Source of the DNA: a virus
Strand: one strand, 5' to 3'
Length of the DNA: 41,013 nucleotides
IMG/VR virus record: IMGVR_UViG_3300006919_000123
Span: 1 to 41,013 of that record
Shown: positions 5,715 through 12,057 of the stretch, piece after piece
How positions within the stretch are numbered: the stretch's first letter is position 1
Layout: each line of letters opens with the position of its first letter
Program-made: the position numbers and the translations under genes
Notes under the pieces: model-generated
The model's input: the letters and a program-made list of their open reading frames with translations, nothing else
What the model was told of the DNA's origin: nothing
Databases searched by the model: none

Positions 5715-7437
5715 CAAAGTCCTCCCAATTCCGGCTAACTCCCTTGATTGTGCTGACCTCTGCTGGCGGAACGTACTCCCTGTATCTTCCACTTGCCAAG
5801 TCATATGTAAGGCACGCAGTCCCCTGTTGGCCGGTCCACTTGAATCTGGACTTCCAGCAATGTATTTCGACGCAGTCCTCTGCGCGGTGAACGGTGATTC
5901 CCAGATCGGCTTTAGCGAACCACGCCGCCGAACCCGAAATATTCATCCCCTTGGGTACTGCGTAGGTTCCGTCTTCTCGGGGGTACATCTTCTGGGGGTG
6001 GGCGACAAACCAAACGTGGATACCGTGGGCCTTGGCAAAAGCGGTGATTCGACTCAGCATCTGGCTAATGCTGTTGTGCTCTTCGGACCCCACCTGCTCA
6101 ATGTAGTTATAGGGATCAATGACGAGACCCCGCACACCCAGACGCATCACAGCCTGCTTGGTCCGCTCAATAACGCTGTCAATCGTGCTCATCCCCCCGT
6201 CTTTCGACTCCAGAAAGACAAAGTGGTCGTTAATAAACTCAACGGACTCCTCTAACTCTTGCTCGGTCATCCTCGGACCCAGTCCATCATAGAATCCCTT
6301 CCCTGACACCTTCTCTGCAAGCTTCGCAATATGCATGTGGGGCGGGTTCTCAAACGAACACACCGCGAACTTCCACGACTCCCGTTGCGCCAGATTGATC
6401 ATAATCTGATCAATAAACTCAGACTTACCGGAGCTGGGCATGCCGGTCACAATCGACAACTGCCCCTCGGCAACCGTGAACAACTCATCGATAGCGTGGT
6501 AGCCGGTGCTTGCTCCTCTGCCGTGCCCGTTGGCGTATATATCTTTGATATCGTTGATGTATTCAGATGCGCCGTACACACCAGACAATGGAACTGGCTC
6601 CGGAGCGTCAAAAATCCGTCGCGTCTCCTCTGCGCCTAACTTGTCAACAGCATCGTTTGCATCCTTCGTGCCTTCGGGGAACTTTACCCGCCAGCACTTA
6701 GCCCTGCCCACGCGACGGGCAATTTCCTCTGCCAGCGCCTCGCCTGCCTGATCGTTGTCAGTCGCTAAAATAATCCGCTTGACCTGCTCCAGACGGTCAC
6801 GCTCCTCCCAGATATAGCTGAACTTGTTGTCCTCTTCTGGCGACACGCGGTTCTGACTGACCTTGGCGGGGGCGCCATTCGGGCATGAGACTGCTTTGAT
6901 CCCCACGCTTGCCAGCGCAATGACATCACACTCGCCCTCGACGATGGTCAGGTCTTCTTCATCTACCCCAATGTGCTCTATGCCGTAAAAAGTTTTTGGT
7001 GCGCCATCGCAAGTGAACCCCTTGCCCTCGACAGACCTCCACTTAATCGCAGTGGGGTTTTCACGCGGACCATAAATAAATCCCACCGCTTGCTTTTGTT
7101 CGCCAGCAAACCATTTTTCGCCTGTGGTCATTGCTGGTAACCCCTCAAGACTATCTAGTGGCACATTGCGCTCGCCGAAAAAGTCGTGAATGAGTTGGAC
7201 GTTATAGTTTAGTTGTGTCGGTATCTTGACTACCTTCTCCATATAAGCCTCGTAGAATTTTTTGCGCCGCACAGCACCAGACAATCCACAGTGATGGCAG
7301 TGGTATAGGGTGCCGTCGGGCTTGATTGTAATTGAGAGTGTTTTTTGGTTTTTTTTCTTTCGTTGGTCGCCGCAATCGGGACATTTGACACGGGAGTCCC
7401 TGTTATGGCCCAGAACGTACTCTTCTAGTGCATCCAT
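5704..7437 (-). CDS. Bifunctional DNA primase-helicase, T7 gp4-like
   Basis: A 577-residue protein close to T7 gp4 in length and layout. Zinc ribbon: C19-x2-C22 and C47-x2-C50. TOPRIM primase core: VEGECD around residues 166-171 with the catalytic Glu, DNDQAGE at 227-233, and KDANDAV at 258-264. RecA/DnaB-like helicase: Walker A GMPSSGKS at 332-339, followed by a GLVIDPYNYIEQ Walker B region. It unwinds the fork and primes the lagging strand in the cytoplasm. It is the first gene left of the palindromic control region, whose leftward promoter probably drives it and the four genes behind it. Confidence 0.95.
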   Translation of the reverse strand: MDALEEYVLGHNRDSRVKCPDCGDQRKKKNQKTLSITIKPDGTLYHCHHCGLSGAVRRKKFYEAYMEKVVKIPTQLNYNVQLIHDFFGERNVPLDSLEGLPAMTTGEKWFAGEQKQAVGFIYGPRENPTAIKWRSVEGKGFTCDGAPKTFYGIEHIGVDEEDLTIVEGECDVIALASVGIKAVSCPNGAPAKVSQNRVSPEEDNKFSYIWEERDRLEQVKRIILATDNDQAGEALAEEIARRVGRAKCWRVKFPEGTKDANDAVDKLGAEETRRIFDAPEPVPLSGVYGASEYINDIKDIYANGHGRGASTGYHAIDELFTVAEGQLSIVTGMPSSGKSEFIDQIMINLAQRESWKFAVCSFENPPHMHIAKLAEKVSGKGFYDGLGPRMTEQELEESVEFINDHFVFLESKDGGMSTIDSVIERTKQAVMRLGVRGLVIDPYNYIEQVGSEEHNSISQMLSRITAFAKAHGIHVWFVAHPQKMYPREDGTYAVPKGMNISGSAAWFAKADLGITVHRAEDCVEIHCWKSRFKWTGQQGTACLTYDLASGRYREYVPPAEVSTIKGVSRNWEDFDEF

Positions 7438-7474
7438 AATAGTTGCCTATCCCTATTTTTTATGATATTGATAG

Positions 7475-7566
7475 ACCCTAGTACTGTCCTAGTCTAGAAA
7501 GTACCCAGCTTAGATCATTACTATATATAAAATTAGTAATGTTCTAGACTAGAACAGTCCTAGTGT
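7475..7566. promoter_or_regulatory. Extended CTAG-rich palindrome in the primase-helicase control region
   Basis: The 174-base gap 7438-7611 has no gene. Two arms, 7475-7499 and 7542-7566, are inverted copies with 22 of 25 positions paired, centred between 7520 and 7521. Six CTAG tetramers sit at 7478, 7489, 7494, 7544, 7549 and 7560 in mirror spacing (11, 5, then 5, 11). Inside the right arm is a perfect odd palindrome, GTTCTAG-A-CTAGAAC (7541-7555). The centre is AT-rich (TATATATAAAATTA). It could be a paired operator, a replication origin, or both; the promoter is not resolved. Confidence 0.7.
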
Positions 7567-7587
7567 TAGAACCTCCTAAGAGTCTAC

Positions 7588-7613
7588 GCCCCCGCCCATC
7601 GGGGGCTTTTTTT
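7588..7613 (+). terminator. Rightward intrinsic terminator inside a leftward operon
   Basis: GCCCCCG (7588-7594) pairs perfectly with CGGGGGC (7600-7606) around a 5-base loop. Seven Ts follow on the plus strand only. The genes on both sides run leftward, so it would stop a rightward transcript starting in 7438-7587. It overlaps the end of the next leftward gene. Confidence 0.75.
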
Positions 7614-7863
7614 AGGAGCATGCCGTCAGCTCTTCCATGATCATTTTTCCTACGACTTTCTGCTCCGTTTTACTTAGCAACAACATTTCATCTAGGGCGT
7701 CTTGCAGTCCATCCGGAAAACCGGCTATGCCGCAGTGCGCCAAAAACGCAGGGGATTGAAGGTACTTGACGGCGTCCTCTTTTTCAGTCGGCGCAGTGCC
7801 AACCAAGTCACGAATGGCTTGGAATATAACCTTGCTGTAAACCGTCTTATAGATACCGGACAC
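7612..7863 (-). CDS. Hypothetical helical protein (83 aa)
   Basis: The product (start MSGIYKTVYSKVIFQAIRDL) is predicted mostly helical and contains no recognised motif. It overlaps the RusA gene by 17 bases at its start, so the two are co-transcribed. Its stop lies in the T-tract of the rightward terminator. It may assist the resolvase or be unrelated; the sequence does not say. Confidence 0.65.
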   Translation of the reverse strand: MSGIYKTVYSKVIFQAIRDLVGTAPTEKEDAVKYLQSPAFLAHCGIAGFPDGLQDALDEMLLLSKTEQKVVGKMIMEELTACS

Positions 7864-8206
7864 TTATCTCTGCTCTCGGGTCTTCTTTATCGACCCCTCC
7901 CCAAATGATGTGCTTCTCTTTTACCTGCCTGTCATTTTTGTAAATCGGACCCTGCATACAATCTAGTATGAGGGACTCATCAAGATCAGGCCGTCTGCTA
8001 GCATAAAATATTACGATGCGTACCGCTACATCTTTCTCAACCGGAGGGTCAATTGCCTTGCATTGCTTTGCAAAAGACTTGACATAGTCCAGTGCTTTTT
8101 GTGATTTGATGAACAGCGGGCGACCAGTCTTACTCTTAACAAGTCTACGGCTATTTGCTTTGCTACACGGCTCACCGTGAATGATCATGCTGACAATGTT
8201 TGACAT
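7847..8206 (-). CDS. rusA: RusA-family Holliday junction resolvase
   Basis: The 119-residue length is typical for RusA. After an early PCSKANSRRLV segment comes RRPDLDESLILDCMQG, with the clustered acidic residues that bind metal in RusA, then YKNDRQV and a final GVDKEDPRAEISVRYL, matching the family's end pattern. RusA homodimers cut four-way junctions in the cytoplasm. The gene is divergent from the recombination operon starting at 8257, with only 50 bases between them. Promoters for both sides must lie there or within flanking genes; none is clear. Confidence 0.9.
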   Translation of the reverse strand: MSNIVSMIIHGEPCSKANSRRLVKSKTGRPLFIKSQKALDYVKSFAKQCKAIDPPVEKDVAVRIVIFYASRRPDLDESLILDCMQGPIYKNDRQVKEKHIIWGGVDKEDPRAEISVRYL

Positions 8207-8256
8207 TTGACTGTTCCCCAGATTATCATTGCGACTGGTTAATAAGAGGTCCAGTC

Positions 8257-8511
8257 ATGAGCAAGATGGGACGTTACGTTTATCAACTACAAGAGCAAGA
8301 GGAAAACCCCAATGTCGAAAAGCAGTATGATCAGAATCGAAAAGGACATTCCGATACCGCAACGCACCCGCTTACCAGACTTACCATTTCATGTTATGGA
8401 GGTCAACGAGTCTTTTCTCGCCCCCGTCTCGCACGAAGAAGCGCGACTTGTCCAAGCCTTGCGCCAACGAGTGGTGCGATTCCAAAAGCAACATCCACCG
8501 AAAAAGTTTAG
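8257..8511 (+). CDS. Small ORF, N-terminus credible, overlaps next gene (84 aa)
   Basis: The ATG at 8257 has AAGAGG 7 bases upstream. The first 30 residues (start MSKMGRYVYQLQEQEENP) look like a small phage protein of the 'MGRYV...QEQEE' style. From about residue 31 the composition becomes low in structure-forming residues, and the frame overlaps the next gene by 200 bases. Either the real product is short and its stop was lost, or the second half is non-native. It may act as a translated leader for the operon. Confidence 0.35.
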   Translation: MSKMGRYVYQLQEQEENPNVEKQYDQNRKGHSDTATHPLTRLTISCYGGQRVFSRPRLARRSATCPSLAPTSGAIPKATSTEKV

Positions 8512-8557
8512 CGTGGTGCGCGACGGCGACAAGATGCGGGTATTTAGAATCCAGTGA
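8312..8557 (+). CDS. Small conserved phage protein, recombination operon leader (81 aa)
   Basis: The product (start MSKSSMIRIEKDIPIPQRTR) shows the pattern of a small phage family: IEKDIPIP, then LPFHVMEVNESFLAPV, then a helix and a final MRVFRI strand, suggesting a compact alpha/beta fold. AGGA lies 5-8 bases before the ATG. It overlaps the RecB-like nuclease by four bases (GTGA). The biochemical role of this family is unknown; the position suggests a recombination or replication link. Confidence 0.7.
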   Translation: MSKSSMIRIEKDIPIPQRTRLPDLPFHVMEVNESFLAPVSHEEARLVQALRQRVVRFQKQHPPKKFSVVRDGDKMRVFRIQ

Positions 8558-9414
8558 GGATAACCAACCACACAAACCTACCGGAGCCTGTTTATCAGGC
8601 GCTCACTCACAGCGACTATAGCCGTGGGAACAGCAACCGATCTGTGACTCAACTGATTGACTCTCCGCGTGTTCGCATTCTCAAGACTGAGCATGACAAC
8701 CTCATTCAAGAGGACGCATCAGACATGGTCTGGTCCGTGCTTGGCACCGCAGTTCACAACATGTTTGAACAACACCAGCCAGACGGCCACATCGTCGAGG
8801 AGCGGCTGTTCGCAGAAGTGGACAACTGGGTCATCAGTGGCGCCGTTGATCTGCAACGATCCGAGGAAGACGGCACAGTCACCCTTCTCGACTATAAGTG
8901 TACGTCGGTCTGGTCGGTCATTTACGGCAAAAAGGAATGGGACAGGCAGTTAAACTTCTACGCTTGGCTGGTGGAGCAAAATGGCGAGACCAAGGTATCT
9001 GCGCTGAGTATCGTGGCGGTACTGCGCGACTGGCAACGCAACAGGTCTGGCGAAAAGAATTACCCACAGGCGCCGATTGTCATCGTAGATATACCGCTTT
9101 GGAGTCGACAAGACAGGGATAGCTATGTGCGAGAGCGGGTCCGCCTGCACGATGAGGCAGAGTTTCTCAGACTGACGGGCGAGCCACTGCCGCTTTGCTC
9201 TGACGATGAGAGATGGAAAAAGCCAGACACTTTCGCCGTGAAAAAAGAAGGAAACAAAAGGGCTTTGAGGGTGCTCGATTCAATGCAACACGCCGAGGAA
9301 TACATGGGTGAAAAGGAGGGGCTGGCTATTGAGGTTAGAGAGGGTCGGTACACCAGATGCGAGGATAACTGGTGCCGCGTTGCCGAATGGTGCGATCAAT
9401 GGAGGTCCGGATGA
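8554..9414 (+). CDS. PD-(D/E)XK exonuclease, RecB/Cas4-like
   Basis: The start is GTG at 8554, overlapping the previous stop. The 286-residue product has the RecB-nuclease order: GTAVHNMFE near residue 65-75, EERLFAEVDNWVISGAVDL with the metal-binding Asp near 100, and LLDYKCTS with D-x-K near 115, then a QLNFYAWL helix (the Q-x(2)-Y motif). Three C-terminal cysteines (RCEDNWCRVAEWC) recall Cas4/AddB iron-sulphur clusters, but the N-terminal fourth cysteine is not evident. It probably resects DNA ends for the annealing protein encoded next but one downstream. Confidence 0.85.
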   Translation: MRITNHTNLPEPVYQALTHSDYSRGNSNRSVTQLIDSPRVRILKTEHDNLIQEDASDMVWSVLGTAVHNMFEQHQPDGHIVEERLFAEVDNWVISGAVDLQRSEEDGTVTLLDYKCTSVWSVIYGKKEWDRQLNFYAWLVEQNGETKVSALSIVAVLRDWQRNRSGEKNYPQAPIVIVDIPLWSRQDRDSYVRERVRLHDEAEFLRLTGEPLPLCSDDERWKKPDTFAVKKEGNKRALRVLDSMQHAEEYMGEKEGLAIEVREGRYTRCEDNWCRVAEWCDQWRSG

Positions 9415-9632
9415 TTCAGCAAGACCCTGATTTTTATCTCAAGGTTCTTGGGATGATGCAACACTCTAAAAACAAGTTACAGATAATGGTTCACGGCAAC
9501 ACGCTGGCGTTTTACTTGAACGATAAGCATGTTGGCAATCTGGGAGCCGCTGAGTTTTACAAAATGAAACCAAGGGAAGTTTGGACAACACTAGGAGTAA
9601 GCGATGAGCACAAAAAAAACAACCTCCTCTGA
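9411..9632 (+). CDS. Hypothetical protein (73 aa)
   Basis: The ATG at 9411 has GGAGG 5 bases upstream and overlaps the exonuclease stop (ATGA); an upstream in-frame ATG at 9372 is less likely. The product has helical first and last parts around a short beta-like centre (LQIMVHGNTLAFYLNDKHV). No family was recognised. It lies between the exonuclease and the annealing protein, and overlaps the latter by 29 bases. Confidence 0.65.
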   Translation: MIQQDPDFYLKVLGMMQHSKNKLQIMVHGNTLAFYLNDKHVGNLGAAEFYKMKPREVWTTLGVSDEHKKNNLL

Positions 9633-10362
9633 GCCGACGTATCAGTCGGTATGGGAGACGCTGTCAAAGGTCGATTGCAACGACCAAAAGAAAAGCAAGA
9701 ACGGTTTGAGCTATCTGTCTTGGGCTTGGGCTTGGGGCATTCTGATGGAGCATTATCCTGACGCCACTTACGAATTCTTTGATGAGCAACGCGATGCGCA
9801 GGGTTACTGTGAGGTCTGGTGCCGAGTCAAGATTGGCGAGCTAGAAAGGATCATGTGGTTGCCCGTGATGAATTATAAGAACGAGGCCATGCAGAACCCC
9901 GATATTCGCAAGGTTTCGGATACCCGCATGCGGTGCCTGACCAAGTGTATCGGGATGTTTGGTCTCGGCCACTACATCTACGCTGGCGAAGACCTGCCGC
10001 CAGATGACGATTCTCAGGCTGAGCAGAAGCAGGAGAAGAAGCCTGAGCCGAAAGAGGCAAAGGCACCCGTCAAGAAAAAGGAGCCTGTCGCGACGGTAAC
10101 GCCAATCAAAAAAGAGGAGGAGCCAGCGGAAAACCATATCGGCTCCAAGGAAGAGGCTGATAACGTGCTGGGCTTTATGATGAGTACTGCTGACACGTTT
10201 GCAACAGGCACAGAGCAGGACTTGATCGACTTTTGGAAGCAGAACAAGCAGGTCATAGACTTGCTCGATGAAAACTACAACGAGCATTACGAGCAACTGA
10301 AGGGTCACTTCACTGCTCTGCGGCAAAAACTAAAGACCCAAAAGGAGGGAACCAATGAGTAA
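9604..10362 (+). CDS. Single-strand annealing protein, DUF1071/Sak3-type
   Basis: AGGAG lies 6 bases before the ATG. The N-terminal 150 residues carry the DUF1071 pattern: YQSVWETLSKVDCND, then GLSYLSWAWAWGIL, then RIMWLPVMNYKNEA, then DTRMRCLTKCIGMFGLGHYIY. DUF1071 proteins are recognised as phage annealing recombinases of the Sak3 type. Residues about 140-175 are a Lys/Glu/Pro linker, and the last 80 form a helical tail. It anneals single strands produced by the upstream exonuclease. The next gene encodes a protein with an SSB-like tip, completing a phage recombination set. Confidence 0.85.
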   Translation: MSTKKTTSSEPTYQSVWETLSKVDCNDQKKSKNGLSYLSWAWAWGILMEHYPDATYEFFDEQRDAQGYCEVWCRVKIGELERIMWLPVMNYKNEAMQNPDIRKVSDTRMRCLTKCIGMFGLGHYIYAGEDLPPDDDSQAEQKQEKKPEPKEAKAPVKKKEPVATVTPIKKEEEPAENHIGSKEEADNVLGFMMSTADTFATGTEQDLIDFWKQNKQVIDLLDENYNEHYEQLKGHFTALRQKLKTQKEGTNE

Positions 10363-10666
10363 TTATCACAAGACCGATGGCGGTCTCTGGCCCAACAAGG
10401 ACAAGAAATCTCAGAATCATCCAGACAAGACTGGCAGGGTCAAGGTGACCCGAGAGCAGATTAAGGGTCTTATCGCTATGGCAAAAAAGGGTGAGGAACC
10501 GGTGCTAAAGCTGGCCGCGTGGGACCGAAAGGCACAGGATACTGGCGCGCCCTATCAGTATGTTACCGGCGAGGTGTACTGGGACGGAGAGGAAAGTGCC
10601 GCCCCCGCGCCGCCACCTGTGAAGCTTGAGCCGGTCCCCATGTTTGAGGATGATATTCCGTTTTGA
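10355..10666 (+). CDS. Small protein with SSB-type acidic tip (103 aa)
   Basis: AAGGAGGG precedes the ATG by 6 bases. The product has a basic N-terminus, a middle of possible beta character (GQ-like VTREQIKGLIAMAKKG, YQYVTGEVYWDG), a proline-rich linker (APAPPPVKLEPVP), and ends in MFEDDIPF. That end closely matches the C-terminal tip of bacterial SSB (DDDIPF), which docks repair proteins. It probably is a small phage SSB-like or recombination mediator protein. Whether the body is a true OB fold cannot be told by eye. Confidence 0.7.
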   Translation: MSNYHKTDGGLWPNKDKKSQNHPDKTGRVKVTREQIKGLIAMAKKGEEPVLKLAAWDRKAQDTGAPYQYVTGEVYWDGEESAAPAPPPVKLEPVPMFEDDIPF

Positions 10667-10986
10667 TTAGATCAAAGAAATTGCTTGCTGGGGCCAAGGA
10701 CCAGTCTTGCGTAAACTGCGGTGCCTCCGATGGCACCGTGGTTGCCGCGCACTATACTGGCATGAGGTCGCAAAGATTCGGAAAAGGAACGGGTCACAAG
10801 CCTCACGACCTATGCGTGGCCGATCTTTGCCAGAAGTGTCATTACCACTTTGACGTGGCATCCGACAAATCCTCGTTTGATAAAAAAATTGATCTCAGCG
10901 AGCAGTTTTTATTCCTGATAATTCAGACGCTAATTAGGCGTGTCTCTCAAGATATTATCGATATCAAAGGGCACTCCAACGACTAA
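10663..10986 (+). CDS. YbcO/DUF1364-like HNH nuclease
   Basis: The start is TTG at 10663, overlapping the stop of the previous gene. The 107-residue product carries CVNCGASDGTVVAAHYTG, then GKGTGHKPHDLCVADLCQKCHYHFD, the zinc-site and histidine pattern of lambda-type YbcO nucleases (a small HNH-like fold). These cut DNA in the nin-type recombination regions of lambdoid phages. Its place beside annealing protein and NinB-like genes fits. The catalytic His assignment is by pattern only. Confidence 0.8.
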   Translation: MIRSKKLLAGAKDQSCVNCGASDGTVVAAHYTGMRSQRFGKGTGHKPHDLCVADLCQKCHYHFDVASDKSSFDKKIDLSEQFLFLIIQTLIRRVSQDIIDIKGHSND

Positions 10987-10996
10987 GGAGAGAGTA

Positions 10997-11422
10997 ATGC
11001 AGTTAAACATACCGCGAACCAAGTCGATTCAACTGATGAATGTTTTTCAGTACTTGTCTTCAGCATTTCCCGACGCGGTTAAAGACCTCATTGACACTAA
11101 CAGGCAGGCACCTTATGGGGTCACCATCGAAATTAAACCTCTCCGCGCCCAGCGAACTAGGCCGCAGGAGAATTATTATCGCAAGCATTGCGCTGAGTTT
11201 GCGCGGTTCTGCGGAATGACTCCGGACGAAATGCATGAAGAGATGCTGTGTCAGTGTTACGGGTCTACCGAGCACGCAACCAAGTTTGGATTACGCCGCA
11301 GGCCAGCAAAGAGATCGGGGGGTGCGTCTCGGGGTGACTATTCAGAGCTTATAGAAACGCTGTGCCGCATTGCCGCAGAGGTGGGGTATTACGTCCCGCC
11401 AGCAGAAGAGGATAGGGCGTGA
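10997..11422 (+). CDS. NinB-like recombination protein (141 aa)
   Basis: The ATG at 10997 has AAGGAG 6 bases upstream and is preferred over 10940. The product (start MQLNIPRTKSIQLMNVFQYL) contains RTRPQENYYRKHCAEFARFCG, which resembles the 'R-x-x-Q-N-x-Y' signature of NinB/Orf proteins, a family of recombination mediators that bind single-stranded DNA. Downstream RRRPAKRSGGASRGDYSELIE is basic and probably contacts DNA. It is encoded right after a YbcO-like gene, as in nin regions. The family call is probable rather than certain. Confidence 0.6.
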   Translation: MQLNIPRTKSIQLMNVFQYLSSAFPDAVKDLIDTNRQAPYGVTIEIKPLRAQRTRPQENYYRKHCAEFARFCGMTPDEMHEEMLCQCYGSTEHATKFGLRRRPAKRSGGASRGDYSELIETLCRIAAEVGYYVPPAEEDRA

Positions 11423-11625
11423 CTGGAATTAAAATAGAACTGGAGGGTGAGATGGCTGAGCAGGCTATTAGTGCAATATTTGAGAAGCTGGGGGAGTTAG
11501 ATCAGGCGATTTCGACAATCACAGACATATCCAACATGAACGCGGATAGTCTGGATCTCATTGAGGCGTCGATTGAGGACTTGAAGAAGGCTCAGAATAA
11601 ACTGGCAGAGATGGGTGGCTTGTGA
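11419..11625 (+). CDS. Small coiled-coil protein (68 aa)
   Basis: The start is GTG at 11419, overlapping the previous stop (GTGA). The product (start MTGIKIELEGEMAEQAISAI) has regular heptads from about residue 10 to 64 with no proline, so a coiled coil is likely. It is acidic. It may be a partner subunit in the recombination operon, but there is no direct evidence. It overlaps the next small ORF by 4 bases. Confidence 0.6.
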   Translation: MTGIKIELEGEMAEQAISAIFEKLGELDQAISTITDISNMNADSLDLIEASIEDLKKAQNKLAEMGGL

Positions 11626-11792
11626 GGCACTGCTACAGCTGCAACAGGTCCGGTGTCCCAATATCTAATGCACTCTGCGATGAATGCAAGAAGCGGTTAC
11701 AGCCGTCAGGCGTGCCAGAGTATGTATGGGCGCTGTTTGTTGTTATTGCCATGTCGATAGCGGCTATGTATCTGCCTGAAGTTAGTGGATGA
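11622..11792 (+). CDS. Small zinc-ribbon membrane protein (56 aa)
   Basis: The start is GTG at 11622, inside the stop of the previous gene. The first 25 residues hold two cysteine pairs, CYSC and CDEC, a treble-clef-like zinc ribbon. Residues about 35-52 are hydrophobic (VWALFVVIAMSIAAMYL), one transmembrane helix. It is the last gene of the recombination operon. Its end overlaps the convergent leftward gene by 11 bases. The clear motif and the coupled start argue that it is real despite its size. Confidence 0.55.
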   Translation: MRHCYSCNRSGVPISNALCDECKKRLQPSGVPEYVWALFVVIAMSIAAMYLPEVSG

Positions 11793-12057
11793 CCTCGCTT
11801 CCATCGTCATCCACACCCAGCTCGTACAGACACGCAAGATGAACTGCTGACGCCATCATCCCTACATCTAGGGCCGTGGCGCCATCACTACATTCAAACG
11901 AAATACTGCCGTCCTTCATGCGATACATAATGACCGCGCTGTACAGATCAGACGCAAAGCCGCCGTCATCAGAAGTTAAACGCTCCACAAAAGACTCAGC
12001 CATTTCCTGAGCAGACTCCCACGCCATAGGGCGCTTAAACTCAATTATCTTTGTCAT
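11782..12057 (-). CDS. Hypothetical protein (91 aa)
   Basis: The product (start MTKIIEFKRPMAWESAQEMA) looks like a compact alpha/beta fold, with an acidic C-terminus (VDDDGSEVIH). It overlaps the phosphoesterase gene by 17 bases, so it is translated from the end of the same leftward transcript. No family was recognised. It is the last gene of the long leftward late block and its end overlaps the end of the rightward operon. Confidence 0.6.
   Translation of the reverse strand: MTKIIEFKRPMAWESAQEMAESFVERLTSDDGGFASDLYSAVIMYRMKDGSISFECSDGATALDVGMMASAVHLACLYELGVDDDGSEVIH

Noticed and set aside
5560-6255. Long rightward frame opposite the primase-helicase
   Set aside because: It mirrors the strongly supported helicase gene, with no motif or start signal of its own.
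2168-8144. Recurring TAACAAGT motif (2168, 2383, 5024, 8137, and reverse at 3347)
   Set aside because: Copies at 5024 and 8137 lie in codons, the first two belong to one direct repeat, and the number is not clearly above chance.
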